DNA from: Actinomadura montaniterrae
GTDB taxonomy: Bacteria > Actinomycetota > Actinomycetes > Streptosporangiales > Streptosporangiaceae
Assembly: GCF_008923365.1 (NCBI RefSeq)
Contig: NZ_WBMR01000014.1
Span: forward strand, 27,112 to 91,111
Direction of reading: 5' to 3'
DNA: 64,000 nucleotides
The notes under the pieces were generated by a model. It did no database searches, had not been told where the DNA came from, and worked only from the letters and a program-made list of their open reading frames with translations. Of this stretch, positions 16,234 to 25,091 are shown one piece after another; position 1 is the first letter of the stretch, and the number at the start of each line of letters is the position of its first letter. The position numbers and the translations under genes were made by a program.

Positions 16234-16976
16234 TGCGGCCTCCGGGGAGGGTCGGCGGGCGTGCGGGCGGAGTCTGCGGGGGAGGCGATGAGCCCCCGTG
16301 CGGCCAGCTCGTCGAGCAGGGGCCGCGCGGCGGTCTCGATGGCGCGGAGGTCGTCGGCGCTGAGCGAGCCGGCCTCCAGGAGGAGGGTCAGGTCGGGGGC
16401 GAGGCGGACGCCCTGGACGACGGGCGGCACGGGACGGGGATAGTCCTCGGCCACGGCGGCGCGGCCGAAGGACACGTCGGGCCGGGCGTTCCAGAAGCGC
16501 GCCCTGGTGGGTGCTTCGCCGTCCGTCTGCTGTGCGCCGTCGGCGGGCGGTTCGGTCGCCGCCGTGTCGGCGTCCGCAGTGGACGTGTCGGTCTCCGAAG
16601 CCGATTCGGCGGTATCTGCTGGGGTCGGGGGCGGTGTCTCTTCTTCCGGATCCATTGCGCCGGAGGGGAGGGCGGCGATCCGTTCGAGGGCGGCGTCGGT
16701 CGCCGCGGCGAGTTCGAGTTGGATCTCGGCGATGGAGCGGCCCGCTGCCTGCCGCCGCTTGACCGCGACGAGCTGGAGGAGGTGGCGCGGGCCGTAGAGC
16801 GCGGTGCGGCCGCGCCTGCCCGCGGGCGGGTCGACCAGCCCGATGGTGGTGTACCAGCGGATCAGCCGTTCGTTGGGCAGGTCGCGGACCCGGCCGTTGA
16901 CCTGCGAGGACTCGCCGGCGGCGAGCACCGCGACGGCGCGCTCGGCCAGCTCTCCGATCGTCCAGGCAACGTCCAT
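16230..16976 (-). CDS. MerR-family regulator with acidic linker
   Basis: 248 residues. The N-terminal MerR HTH is TIGELAERAVAVL with an expanded loop, then RLIRWYTTIGLVDPP, RTALYGPRHLLQLVAVKRRQAAG and RSIAEIQLEL. A long acidic Glu/Asp/Thr/Pro linker (about 108-155) leads to a C-terminal helical domain (PDLTLLLEAGSLSADDLRAIE and RPLLDELAARGLI). Its stop overlaps the VIT/vWA start. A perfect 25-bp palindrome lies 10 bases upstream of the start, so autoregulation of the operon is likely. The signal is unknown; no Cys-based metal site is visible. Confidence 0.88.
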   Translation of the reverse strand: MDVAWTIGELAERAVAVLAAGESSQVNGRVRDLPNERLIRWYTTIGLVDPPAGRRGRTALYGPRHLLQLVAVKRRQAAGRSIAEIQLELAAATDAALERIAALPSGAMDPEEETPPPTPADTAESASETDTSTADADTAATEPPADGAQQTDGEAPTRARFWNARPDVSFGRAAVAEDYPRPVPPVVQGVRLAPDLTLLLEAGSLSADDLRAIETAARPLLDELAARGLIASPADSARTPADPPRRPQ

Positions 16977-16986
16977 GGCTCGATGA

Positions 16987-17011
16987 TGACACTGTCACGA
17001 TGACAGTGTCA
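16987..17011. promoter_or_regulatory. perfect MerR operator, 11-bp arms
   Basis: TGACACTGTCA-CGA-TGACAGTGTCA is a perfect inverted repeat with a 3-base centre, 10 bases upstream of the merR start. On the minus strand TTTGACA at its outer edge can serve as a -35, so the operator would lie in the promoter spacer as MerR activators require. Confidence 0.8.
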
Positions 17012-17175
17012 AATCCGCTGGGCTGAGCGCCGGCCGCGGCGGCGGTCCCGGCCGGATGAGGTCGAAAGACCGGACGAATCCCCGCCAAAACCGCTAAATG
17101 CAACACTCGGGAAAAGCGTTAAAAAATGCGGAAGAACCAGCGCACGCCATTGGGTTCGATCTCTTGAAATGGCCA

Positions 17176-17204
17176 GTAAAGCCCTTCGGGAGGCTTTACC
17201 TTTT
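17176..17204 (+). other. hairpin with T-tract just before the sigma-fusion gene
   Basis: GTAAAGCC (17176-17183) pairs with GGCTTTAC (17192-17199) around a CTTCGGGA loop and is followed by CTTTT. It ends only a few bases before the ATG at 17210. The sole good Shine-Dalgarno-like GGGAGG lies inside the hairpin. It could be an attenuator, a terminator of an upstream transcript, or an mRNA element limiting translation. Confidence 0.6.
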
Positions 17205-17209
17205 CCGGT

Positions 17210-19024
17210 ATGAACGACCATCTCCTGGTCGAGGCGCTGCGCGAGCGCGACGCCGGTGCCCCGGCCGACATGTACGCGGCCTATGCCGACCGGCTCTACG
17301 CCTACTGCTGGTTCCAGTTGCGGGAGCGGGACGCCGCACAGGTCGCGCTGCGGGACGCGTTCGTCGTCGCCGAGGCGCACATCGGCAAGCTGCGCGATCC
17401 GGATCGGTTCGGGCCCTGGCTGTACGCGATCGCCCGGCTGGAGTGCGCCCGGCGGTCGCCGGTGCGGGAGCGTCCGCCCGATCTGCCGGTCGCCAGCCAT
17501 GACCAGGAGGACGTCGATCAGCGGATCACCGCCTGGGAGGCCGTGGCGTCGCTCCGGGCCGGTTCGCGGGAGGCGCTCGAACTGCGGGTCCGGCACCAGA
17601 TGTCCATTCCGGATCTGGCAGCCATTTTCGACGTCCCGCTCAAGGAGGCCGAGGCCATCCTGGAGCGCGCGCACGCCGACCTCGAAGCGGCCTTGACCGC
17701 GGACCTCCTCGTGAAGCAGGGCCCGTACGGCTGCACGGAACGTGCTCGACTCCTCCGGCAACGGCATGGTGACCTCACGGCGGAACTGAGCGAGCGGCTT
17801 TTGGCGCATGCCCAGGAGTGCGCCACGTGCGGTGCGTTCCGGCCGCGCAGCGTGTCGGCGGCCAAGGTGTACGGGCTCCTCCCGGACGCGGACCCACCTG
17901 ACGAGTTGCGGCTCCGTGTGATGAGCTGCTTCCTGGATTCCGAGCTGGTCGGCTACCGGTTGTTCGTGGCCACCCGCGTCACCGAGTTCACGTCGGCCGG
18001 TTTCCCCGTACAGCCTGGGCAGCCCTCGGGACAGGTGCGCGCGCCTCGCCCCAGAGGGCGGTTCTCGATGCGAAGGCGGCGGGACGGCGAACGTGGTGTG
18101 TTACCGCCGGACGGGTTGGCCGCACAGGCCGCTCGTGCCTTCGCCGTCCTCGTGATCGTGGCGGTCCTGTTCGGTGGCGGGATCGCCGCCGTGCGCGGCT
18201 TCTTCAACCAGTCCGAAGACGTCGGACGGGCCGGCAGCCAGGGAGGACCGCGCCCCAGCGCGATTCCCGGTGTCTCGCATAGTCCCTTGCCCGACGGCCA
18301 TTCATCGGGCGACGGCCGCAGTGGCGTCGTCGACGTCGCGCCGGTGTCGGCCACCTTTCCCCTGGGCTCCTTAGGCTCCTCTGCGCCGCCTACTGCTCTG
18401 TATCCGTCGCCGCCTGCGCCACCGCCGGCGGGCGCACTTCCCTCGCCGACGAACCCGGTAGGCGCCCTCGTGGTGTCCCCGCTGTACCTGGACATGGCCG
18501 GAGGGTCGGACGGCTCTGTGGAGTTGCAGGCGCTGGGAGGGCCCGTGTCGTGGAGCGCCAAGACCTGGGGCGCGCTCCGGTTGAGCAGCTCTTCGGGGCG
18601 GCTGGAGGCCGGCCAGACCGTGACCGTCGCCGTGCACGCGTCCCGCCAATCGCGCGCGCGAGGCGAAGGCGGCATCACGTTCCAACCGGGCGGAACCCAG
18701 GTGTGCGTCACTTGGCGTGCCGATACTCCAGGCACGCCGGGGGGCGGTTCGGGTCCCACTCCAACGCCGACCGGGCCCGGTACCGGCACACCGTCCACTC
18801 CGCCTGAGACGAACCGGCCCGGCGAACCGCCCACGTCGTCCGCCCCGGAGCCGCCTACATCGTCGGCGCCGCCCGCATCGGACCCGCCGCCGTCCGATCC
18901 GCCCGCGTCGTCGGATCCGCCTCCGTCCGGTGGGCGACCGGATCCGCCGTCGTCGGGCCCGCCCGCCTCTTCATCGGCGCCGGGCTCGCCCATCGCATCG
19001 GACGGAAGTGCGACGCCCGCATGA
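17210..19024 (+). CDS. membrane-anchored ECF sigma/zinc anti-sigma fusion with outside BACON-like domain
   Basis: 604 residues. Sigma-70 region 2 (about 18-82, MYAAYADRLYAYCWFQL to FGPWLYAIARLECARR) and a region-4-like HTH (about 107-161, MSIPDLAAIFDVPLKEAEAI) come first. A zinc anti-sigma motif H-AQE-C-AT-C follows at H200, C204 and C207. A single hydrophobic helix is at about 308-330 (ARAFAVLVIVAVLFGGGIAAV). Outside lie a low-complexity spacer, a beta-rich domain (about 418-500, SPLYLDMAGGSDGSVELQ to GGTQVCVTW) resembling BACON, and a Pro/Ser/Thr tail. Normally sigma and anti-sigma are separate proteins. Here release of the N-terminal sigma part would need proteolysis, which is inference. 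The NlpC/P60 gene downstream suggests a cell-wall link. Confidence 0.8.
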   Translation: MNDHLLVEALRERDAGAPADMYAAYADRLYAYCWFQLRERDAAQVALRDAFVVAEAHIGKLRDPDRFGPWLYAIARLECARRSPVRERPPDLPVASHDQEDVDQRITAWEAVASLRAGSREALELRVRHQMSIPDLAAIFDVPLKEAEAILERAHADLEAALTADLLVKQGPYGCTERARLLRQRHGDLTAELSERLLAHAQECATCGAFRPRSVSAAKVYGLLPDADPPDELRLRVMSCFLDSELVGYRLFVATRVTEFTSAGFPVQPGQPSGQVRAPRPRGRFSMRRRRDGERGVLPPDGLAAQAARAFAVLVIVAVLFGGGIAAVRGFFNQSEDVGRAGSQGGPRPSAIPGVSHSPLPDGHSSGDGRSGVVDVAPVSATFPLGSLGSSAPPTALYPSPPAPPPAGALPSPTNPVGALVVSPLYLDMAGGSDGSVELQALGGPVSWSAKTWGALRLSSSSGRLEAGQTVTVAVHASRQSRARGEGGITFQPGGTQVCVTWRADTPGTPGGGSGPTPTPTGPGTGTPSTPPETNRPGEPPTSSAPEPPTSSAPPASDPPPSDPPASSDPPPSGGRPDPPSSGPPASSSAPGSPIASDGSATPA

Positions 19025-19111
19025 CGGACGTTCCGATTGTTGCCCGTCTCAACTACTCTTCGTAGGTGATCATTTGCGCTAAGTAAAACACGCCAGGGGG
19101 AGGACGTGTTC

Positions 19112-20374
19112 ATGGGGCCGAGCGCAGCAGAGCATCGCCGTCGCGGGCCGGTGTCCTCCGCCAGGAACGCGACCCTTCGCCTGATCGTGTTCTCCGCCGG
19201 CCTGGCGGTCGGCATGAGCTGGCTGGTTCCGCCGGTGTCGGCCCGTACCGCGCCCCGTGCCGCGGGCAAGCCGGTCCCGAGCGCGCACGACGTCGAGAAG
19301 AGCCGGCAGCTGGTAAAGGACCGTGCGGCCGACATCGGCCGGACGAAGGCCGAGCTCGCCCAGGCGGACGGGGAGCTGGACGGGCTGAACGCGGCGGCCG
19401 AGGCGGCGGTGGAACGCTACAACGGCGAGCGCCTCAAGCTGGAACGGTCCCAGCAGAACTACCGCGACATGCAGCAACGGCTTGCCGAGGCGACCCGCAG
19501 GGTGGAGGAGGCCCAGGACGAGCTGGCGGCGTTCGCCGCGCGCGTGTACCAGGACAACACCGGCTACGACCGGGTCTCCTCCGCGATCTCCGGCCGGGGC
19601 GGCCCTCAGGGCTTCATGGACCGGGCCGGGATGGTCGAGGTCCTGGCCGGGCAGCGGACCGCGATGGTCCGCCGGGTCGAGGCGTCCAAGACCGTGGCGG
19701 ACGTGTTCCGCAGGCAGGCCCAGGCCGCGCTCCAGGACCAGACGGCCGCGACCAAGAGCGCCGAAGACGCCAAGGGGCGGGCGCAGGCGGCGGTCGCCGC
19801 TCAGCAGGCCTCGATCCATCGGATCGCCGACCGGAAACGCGCGCTGGAGAAGCGGCTGGGCGAGGCCCAAGCGCGCGCGGACCGGCTCGCGCGCGAGAGG
19901 GAACGGGCACTCGAAGCACGTGCGGCCCGCAAGGCCCGTGCCGGCCTGAAGACGGCGAACGTCGCCAGACGCGGCGCGGTCGTGGCCAGGGCGGCGCTCG
20001 AATGGCTCGGCACGCCCTACTCCTGGGGCGGAGGCACGTCCGAAGGCCCGAGCCTGGGAGTCGACCAGGGAGCGGGCACTGTCGGCTTCGACTGCTCGGG
20101 CCTGTCCATGTACGCGTGGAGCAAGGCGGGCGTGCTGCTCGACCACTGGACCGGCACGCAATGGACGTCCGGGCCGCACGTCCCCGTCGACAGGCTCCGT
20201 CCCGGAGATCTGGTGTTCTTCGCCACCGACACCTCGAACCCGGACACCATCCACCATGTGGGCGTCTACATCGGCGGCGGCCGCATGGTGGAGGCGCCCT
20301 ACACGGGCGCGCGCGTACGGATCTCCAGCATCCGCCGCAGCGATCTGATCGGGGCCACCCGTCCTGCGGGCTGA
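19112..20374 (+). CDS. secreted NlpC/P60 peptidoglycan hydrolase with coiled coil
   Basis: 420 residues. A signal peptide (LIVFSAGLAVGMSWLVPPVSA, split by the cleavage region near residue 45) is followed by a long coiled coil (about 65-290, rich in Ala/Glu/Arg). The C-terminal NlpC/P60 domain has the catalytic Cys328 in GFDCSGL, His382 in IHHVGVYIGGG and a polar third residue after it. Such RipA-like enzymes cut the D-gamma-glutamyl-diaminopimelate bond in peptidoglycan, and the coiled coil often holds them inactive. ATG 19112 is chosen because GGAGG lies eight bases upstream; GTG 19106 is too close. It follows the sigma-fusion gene by 87 bases. Confidence 0.9.
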   Translation: MGPSAAEHRRRGPVSSARNATLRLIVFSAGLAVGMSWLVPPVSARTAPRAAGKPVPSAHDVEKSRQLVKDRAADIGRTKAELAQADGELDGLNAAAEAAVERYNGERLKLERSQQNYRDMQQRLAEATRRVEEAQDELAAFAARVYQDNTGYDRVSSAISGRGGPQGFMDRAGMVEVLAGQRTAMVRRVEASKTVADVFRRQAQAALQDQTAATKSAEDAKGRAQAAVAAQQASIHRIADRKRALEKRLGEAQARADRLARERERALEARAARKARAGLKTANVARRGAVVARAALEWLGTPYSWGGGTSEGPSLGVDQGAGTVGFDCSGLSMYAWSKAGVLLDHWTGTQWTSGPHVPVDRLRPGDLVFFATDTSNPDTIHHVGVYIGGGRMVEAPYTGARVRISSIRRSDLIGATRPAG

Positions 20375-20398
20375 GCGCCGCGCCGCACGGGGAAGCGA

Positions 20399-20434
20399 GA
20401 ACCCTTCCGCACGGTCTCCCGTACGGAAGGGTTC
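20399..20434. terminator. bidirectional terminator hairpin
   Basis: GAACCCTTCCG (20399-20409) and CGGAAGGGTTC (20424-20434) are perfect complements, with ACGG/CCGT extending the stem inside after one mismatch. It lies between the convergent NlpC/P60 and ppa genes. Confidence 0.8.
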
Positions 20435-20529
20435 ATGCCCGAGCCCTTACGCGTGCACGGCGGGGAGCGGACCTACGCCGTTACGGGGCCTCCGGCCCAG
20501 CCCTGCGACAGACCAGGTGCCAGAGTGGC

Positions 20530-21021
20530 TCAGTGACCGCCCTTTTCGGCCTCGCGCTTGCGGGACCGCTCGATCTCGGCCTCGGCCTCGACGCGCCCCA
20601 CCCAGCTGGCGCCCTCGACGGACTTACCGGGCTCCAGGTCCTTGTAGACCTCGAAGAAGTGCTGGATCTCCAGCCGGTCGAACTCGGGGACGTGGTGGAT
20701 GTCGCGCAGGTGCTCCATGCGCGGGTCCGTCGCGGGGACGCACAGGACCTTGTCGTCACCACCGGCCTCGTCGGTCATCCGGAACATCCCCACCGCGCGG
20801 CAGCGGATGAGGCACCCGGGGAACGTCGGCTCCTGGAGCAGTACCAGCGCGTCCAGAGGGTCGCCGTCCTCGCCCAGCGTGTTCTCGATGAACCCGTAGT
20901 CGGCCGGGTACTGCGTCGAGGTGAAGAGCATGCGGTCGAGCCGGATGCGGCCGGTCTCGTGGTCCACCTCGTACTTGTTCCGCTGGCCCTTCGGGATCTC
21001 AATGGTGACGTCGAAATCCAA
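20530..21021 (-). CDS. ppa: inorganic pyrophosphatase
   Basis: 163 residues, the usual length of family I soluble pyrophosphatase. Motifs are [38 protein letters not shown] (active-site acidic cluster), [25 protein letters not shown], and a C-terminal [12 protein letters not shown]. It hydrolyses pyrophosphate to drive biosynthetic reactions in the cytoplasm. It is divergent from dacB across a gap with a CCTTATATAAGG palindrome, matching the conserved actinobacterial ppa-dacB-tilS-hpt-ftsH order. Confidence 0.96.
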   Translation of the reverse strand: MDFDVTIEIPKGQRNKYEVDHETGRIRLDRMLFTSTQYPADYGFIENTLGEDGDPLDALVLLQEPTFPGCLIRCRAVGMFRMTDEAGGDDKVLCVPATDPRMEHLRDIHHVPEFDRLEIQHFFEVYKDLEPGKSVEGASWVGRVEAEAEIERSRKREAEKGGH

Positions 21022-21106
21022 GATGTCCTCCGCTCCCTGCGCGGTCGCAGTGAATAGTCTTTCGGGGGTCTGTGCGGGCGAGGCCGACCCCCACGGGGGT
21101 GAGTTC

Positions 21107-21118
21107 CCTTATATAAGG
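21107..21118. promoter_or_regulatory. CCTTATATAAGG palindrome in the ppa/dacB divergent gap
   Basis: A 12-bp perfect palindrome, the only A/T-rich spot in the 140-bp gap. Its TATAAG/TATATA core can serve as a -10 hexamer on either strand, so overlapping divergent promoters are plausible. Confidence 0.45.
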
Positions 21119-21161
21119 ATGTCGCACGTTGGTGAGTGCTGAGTGGGAGAGGGGCGGTCAC

Positions 21162-22550
21162 GTGCCTGCACGCGGTCGGGCCCTTGCCGTACTGTCGCTG
21201 TCCCTCCTTAACGTTTTCGTCGTCGCCGCCGGGCTGGCAGTGGCGAAACTCACACCGGACCGGCACCTGTCCCCGCAGCCCCCGGGCGTTGCGGCACGCG
21301 AACTGATGCACGCGTCGGCCCGAATCCCCGCCGCCGACCCCGCCGGGGGGCGCGCGCCGAACCCCCAAGCGCTGGCCGGTCGGCTGGCGGCGCTCATAGG
21401 CGGCCCCAAGGCGAAGATCAACGCCGTGGTCGTGGACGCGGAGACCGGCCGGACGCTGTTCGCGCAGCGCGGGGACCAGCCCGCCACGCCGGCCTCCACG
21501 ACCAAGCTGGCGACCACCGTCGCCGCCCTGGCCACAGTCGGCCCGTCGCACCGGATCACCACTCAGGTCGTGCGCGGCACCGGCGGCGGGATCGTCCTGG
21601 TCGGAGGCGGGGATCCTACCCTGACGGCCCTGCCCGCGCGCGCGGACGAGGGTCACCCGCCGTACGCATCGCTGCTGGACCTCGCGAAGCAGACCGCCAC
21701 CGCGCTCAAGGCGTCAGGCGTGACGCGGGTACGCGTGGACTACGACGCGTCGGCGTACCAGGGGCCGCGCACGGCGGCCGGGTGGAAGCCGAACTATCTG
21801 CCTGAAGGCGAGCTGGCGCCTGTCACCGCCTTGACCGTCGACGAGGGACGCGTCTCCCCGGCCGATCCGACGAAGCGCGCGCGGGTCTCGGATCCGCCGT
21901 CCGCAGCCGCGAGCATCTTCGCGAGCCTCCTGACAAGGAACGGTGTGGCGGCCAAGGCGGGGCACAGGACCGTCGCCCAGAAGAGTGCGGCGCGCCTGGG
22001 CGCGGTGCAGTCTCCGCCGCTGTCCGCCCTGATCGAGCATCTGCTGACCGAGAGCGACAACGACGTGGCGGAGGCCGTGGCGCGGCAGGTGGCCATGAAG
22101 CTCGGGCGTCCGGCGACGTTCGTGGACGCGGCGCAGGCCGTGCGGCAGACCCTCGCGAAGCTCGGCGTCACGCAGGGCGTGTCGGTGAACGACGGCAGCG
22201 GCCTGTCGCCGCGGAACCGCATCACGCCGCTCGCGCTGGCCCGCATCATCGCCCTCGCGGCGAACCCCGAGCACCCGCAGCTGCGTTCGGTCATCACCGG
22301 CCTGCCCATAGCGGGATTCTCGGGCACCTTGAAGCCGCCGCGCTACACGTTCCCCACCAGCCAGGCCGGTGCGGGCGTGGTGCGGGCCAAGACGGGGACA
22401 CTGGCCGGCGTCAGCACGCTGGCCGGGCTCACCTACGACAGCGACGGGCGGCTGCTGACGTTCGCGTTCATGGCGGGGGACGGGAAGGGGCCGGTGGATC
22501 CGGGCAAGCTCGACCAGCTCGCCTCCGCCGTCGCCACCTGCGGCTGCTGA
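21162..22550 (+). CDS. dacB: D-alanyl-D-alanine carboxypeptidase/endopeptidase (PBP4, S13)
   Basis: 462 residues from GTG 21162, preceded by GAGAGGGG. An N-terminal membrane segment (VLSLSLLNVFVVAAGLAV) acts as signal or anchor. The serine-type active site is complete: S112-TTK115 in ASTTKLATT, S298-D-N300 in TESDNDVAEA, and K410-T-G412 in VRAKTGTLAG. S13 enzymes trim the terminal D-Ala of peptidoglycan stem peptides or cut crosslinks outside the membrane. An earlier in-frame start at 21129 would add an implausible leader. It heads the dacB-metalloprotease-tilS-hpt-ftsH series. Confidence 0.93.
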   Translation: MPARGRALAVLSLSLLNVFVVAAGLAVAKLTPDRHLSPQPPGVAARELMHASARIPAADPAGGRAPNPQALAGRLAALIGGPKAKINAVVVDAETGRTLFAQRGDQPATPASTTKLATTVAALATVGPSHRITTQVVRGTGGGIVLVGGGDPTLTALPARADEGHPPYASLLDLAKQTATALKASGVTRVRVDYDASAYQGPRTAAGWKPNYLPEGELAPVTALTVDEGRVSPADPTKRARVSDPPSAAASIFASLLTRNGVAAKAGHRTVAQKSAARLGAVQSPPLSALIEHLLTESDNDVAEAVARQVAMKLGRPATFVDAAQAVRQTLAKLGVTQGVSVNDGSGLSPRNRITPLALARIIALAANPEHPQLRSVITGLPIAGFSGTLKPPRYTFPTSQAGAGVVRAKTGTLAGVSTLAGLTYDSDGRLLTFAFMAGDGKGPVDPGKLDQLASAVATCGC

Positions 22551-22724
22551 GGCGCGAACGGCGGCGGGCGCTGATCGTCGCCGCGGGCGGCCATAGATCG
22601 TCGGCACCCGCGGGTGCTCGACGGTGTGTGGGCGGGGCCGTACGGGAGATAACCAGAACGGTTGTTCGTTGAACGATCGTGCAGGGGCGCTCCGGCGCCG
22701 TGTCCGAAAAGTACGGTGGAGCAC

Positions 22725-23849
22725 ATGAGCGCCTCAATGATCGACTGGAACGTCGCCGTCCAGGCGGGGACCCGTCTGGTGCGTCCGGGACCGCAGGTCA
22801 GCCACGAGGAGGCCCGCGCGGTCGTGGCGGAGCTGCGCGAGCTGTCGAGGGACGCGCACGGGCACGTGCGGGACTTCACCGGCATGGCCTCCGAGGTCGA
22901 TCCGGCTCCGGCGACGATCGTGGACCGTCCCGGCTGGATCCGCGCCAACGTGGACGGCTTCCGGGTGGTGCTGGAGCCGCTCATGGAGCAGATGTCCGAG
23001 CGCCGCAGCCCGAGCCCGCTGGGCGGCGCCGGCAATGTCGTCGTGCAGGCGGTCGGTTCGCGGGTGACCGGAATGCAGGTGGGCGCGATCCTCGCCTACA
23101 TGGCCAGCCGTGTGCTGGGCCAGTACGAGCTGTTCCTGCCGCCGGACCCGTCCGGGCAGGCGCCGACCGGACGCCTCACCCTCGTGGCGCCCAACATCGT
23201 CCATGTGGAGCAGGAGCTCGGCGTCCACACGCGGGACTTCCGGCTGTGGGTGTGCCTTCACGAGGAGACGCACCGCGCCCAGTTCACCGGCGTCCCGTGG
23301 CTGCGCGAGTACGTGCAGGACCAGATGACCCAGTTCCTGCTGGCGTCCGATCTGGACCCCGGCGTGATGCTGGACCGGATCCGCGACGCGGCCGAGGCCG
23401 TGGCCGACGCCATGCGCGGCGGCGACGCCAACCTCATCGACGCGATCCAGACCCCGGAGCAGCGCAAGATCCTCGACCGGCTCACCGCGGTGATGACGCT
23501 GGTGGAGGGGCACGGCGACTACGTCATGGACGCGGTCGGCCCGGAGGTCGTGCCCTCCGTGGAGCAGATCCGCTCCCGTTTCCAGGGACGCCGGGACGGC
23601 GGCTCCAAGCTGGACAAGACGATCCGCCGCCTGCTGGGCATCGACCTCAAGATGAAGCAGTACGCGGAGGGCTCGCGGTTCGTGCGCCGGGTCGTCGCGG
23701 AGGCCGGCATGAGCGGGTTCAACCAGGTCTGGCAGTCCCCGGAGACCTTGCCCACGCATGACGAGATCAAGGAGCCGGCCCTGTGGATGGACCGGGTCGT
23801 CGGCCCGCGCGCCATCGACGTGGCCCCGCCGGAGGCCAGCGAGGCGTGA
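22725..23849 (+). CDS. zinc-dependent metalloprotease-like protein of the DacB-TilS neighbourhood
   Basis: 374 residues. It has a zinc-protease-like HEETH motif at 179-183 inside WVCLHEETHRAQF, followed by an all-helical C-terminal half with VMTLVEGHGDYVMDAVG, a likely third-ligand region. It belongs to the actinobacterial family annotated as zinc-dependent metalloprotease or F420-biosynthesis-associated protein, always found between dacB and tilS. ATG 22725 has GGTGGAG upstream. There is no signal peptide, so it is cytoplasmic. The substrate is unknown, and the F420 link is by phylogenetic co-occurrence only. Confidence 0.85.
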   Translation: MSASMIDWNVAVQAGTRLVRPGPQVSHEEARAVVAELRELSRDAHGHVRDFTGMASEVDPAPATIVDRPGWIRANVDGFRVVLEPLMEQMSERRSPSPLGGAGNVVVQAVGSRVTGMQVGAILAYMASRVLGQYELFLPPDPSGQAPTGRLTLVAPNIVHVEQELGVHTRDFRLWVCLHEETHRAQFTGVPWLREYVQDQMTQFLLASDLDPGVMLDRIRDAAEAVADAMRGGDANLIDAIQTPEQRKILDRLTAVMTLVEGHGDYVMDAVGPEVVPSVEQIRSRFQGRRDGGSKLDKTIRRLLGIDLKMKQYAEGSRFVRRVVAEAGMSGFNQVWQSPETLPTHDEIKEPALWMDRVVGPRAIDVAPPEASEA

Positions 23850-23938
23850 CGCCATTGCGGGACGTGCACGGCGTCTAGCGCCGGCAGAGGGCCGGCATCG
23901 CTTCCGCGTGCGGCACCGTCCGGTGGTAGACGTTTCCC

Positions 23939-24964
23939 ATGGGGCCTGATCCGGCGGTGGCGGCCGTGCGGCTGGCAGTGCGGCGCGTACTGGCCGATCT
24001 GCCTGCCGGTTCTATGACGCTCGTGGCGTGCAGCGGCGGCGCCGATTCCCTCGCGCTCGCAGGAGCCCTCGCCTTTGAGGCGCCCAGGGCGGGGCTCCAA
24101 GCCGGCGGCATCACTATCGACCACGGCCTGCAGGACGGGTCGAGCGCGCGCGCGGACGCGGTCGTCTGGACCCTCGCAGACCTAGGGTTGGACCCAGCCG
24201 GGTCGATCGCGGTCACCGTGGACGGTGAGGGCGGCACGGAGAACGCCGCCCGCAACGCCCGCTACGCGGCGTTGGACCGTGCCGCTGGCCGGCTCGGCGC
24301 GGCAGCGGTCCTCCTGGGCCACACTCGCGACGACCAGGCGGAGACTGTCCTGCTCGGGCTGGCGCGCGGTTCCGGGGCCCGCTCCTTGGCAGGGATGCCC
24401 ACGACCCTCAGGCGCCCGACCGGTCAGGGTGAGGTGCTGTACCTCCGCCCTCTGCTGGAGCTGGATCGGGCGACCATGCGCCGAGCCTGCCTTGCGATGG
24501 GGCTGGAGCCCTGGGACGACCCGCACAACGACGACCCCGCCTACACGCGCGTGCGCGTACGGCACCGAGCCCTGCCGGTCCTGGAGGAGACGCTCGGGCC
24601 GGGCGTGGCCGAAGCGCTGGCGCGAACGGCCCGGATACTGCGCGACGACGCCGACGCCCTTGACGCGCTCGCCGCGCGCGCTTATGACGACCTCCTCGAC
24701 GAGGTGCCCGACGGCTTCGTCGAAGGCGGCCGCACCGTAGCGCTCCGCGTGGACGGCCTCGCAGAACTGCACAGAGCCCTTCGTACGCGCGTCTTGCGGA
24801 TGGCAGCGGTCAAAGCGGGCAGCCCACCAGGTACGCTCGCGGCCGTCCATGTCGATGCAATGGATCGGCTGGTCACGGCCTGGCACGGCCAGCGGCACGT
24901 CGACCTGCCCGGGGGTCTTCGAGCGTTCCGGCGGTATGGGAGGCTGCTGTTCGGCCCGGTTTGA
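23939..24964 (+). CDS. tilS: tRNA(Ile)-lysidine synthase
   Basis: 341 residues. An N-terminal PP-loop ATPase has the SGGADS motif at 32-37, then [12 protein letters not shown] and [22 protein letters not shown], all diagnostic of TilS. The [17 protein letters not shown] segment and a shortened C-terminal region fit actinobacterial TilS. The enzyme converts C34 of the AUA-decoding tRNA(Ile) anticodon to lysidine using ATP and lysine, so it is essential for AUA reading. It is followed by hpt, as in most bacteria. Confidence 0.93.
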   Translation: MGPDPAVAAVRLAVRRVLADLPAGSMTLVACSGGADSLALAGALAFEAPRAGLQAGGITIDHGLQDGSSARADAVVWTLADLGLDPAGSIAVTVDGEGGTENAARNARYAALDRAAGRLGAAAVLLGHTRDDQAETVLLGLARGSGARSLAGMPTTLRRPTGQGEVLYLRPLLELDRATMRRACLAMGLEPWDDPHNDDPAYTRVRVRHRALPVLEETLGPGVAEALARTARILRDDADALDALAARAYDDLLDEVPDGFVEGGRTVALRVDGLAELHRALRTRVLRMAAVKAGSPPGTLAAVHVDAMDRLVTAWHGQRHVDLPGGLRAFRRYGRLLFGPV

Positions 24965-25091
24965 CGCCACGTCGTGTGCGATCCGTCACACAGCGTGCTT
25001 TGTCATCGGCGAGCCCGTCATCCGGCGTGCCCGCCGCGCAAGGCGTCCGTCCCGCGCGGGCGGGCGAAGTCACAACGATGAGGGTGGGGTT

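Noticed and set aside
13333..16443. A 1036-codon plus-strand open frame across the VIT/vWA gene
   Set aside because: Shadow of the minus-strand VIT/vWA gene; no recognised domain and starts inside the repeat array.
20500..20530. A tRNA-like word (GTGCCAGAGTGGCTCAGTG) near the end of ppa
   Set aside because: No cloverleaf can be completed: the acceptor and T arms are missing.
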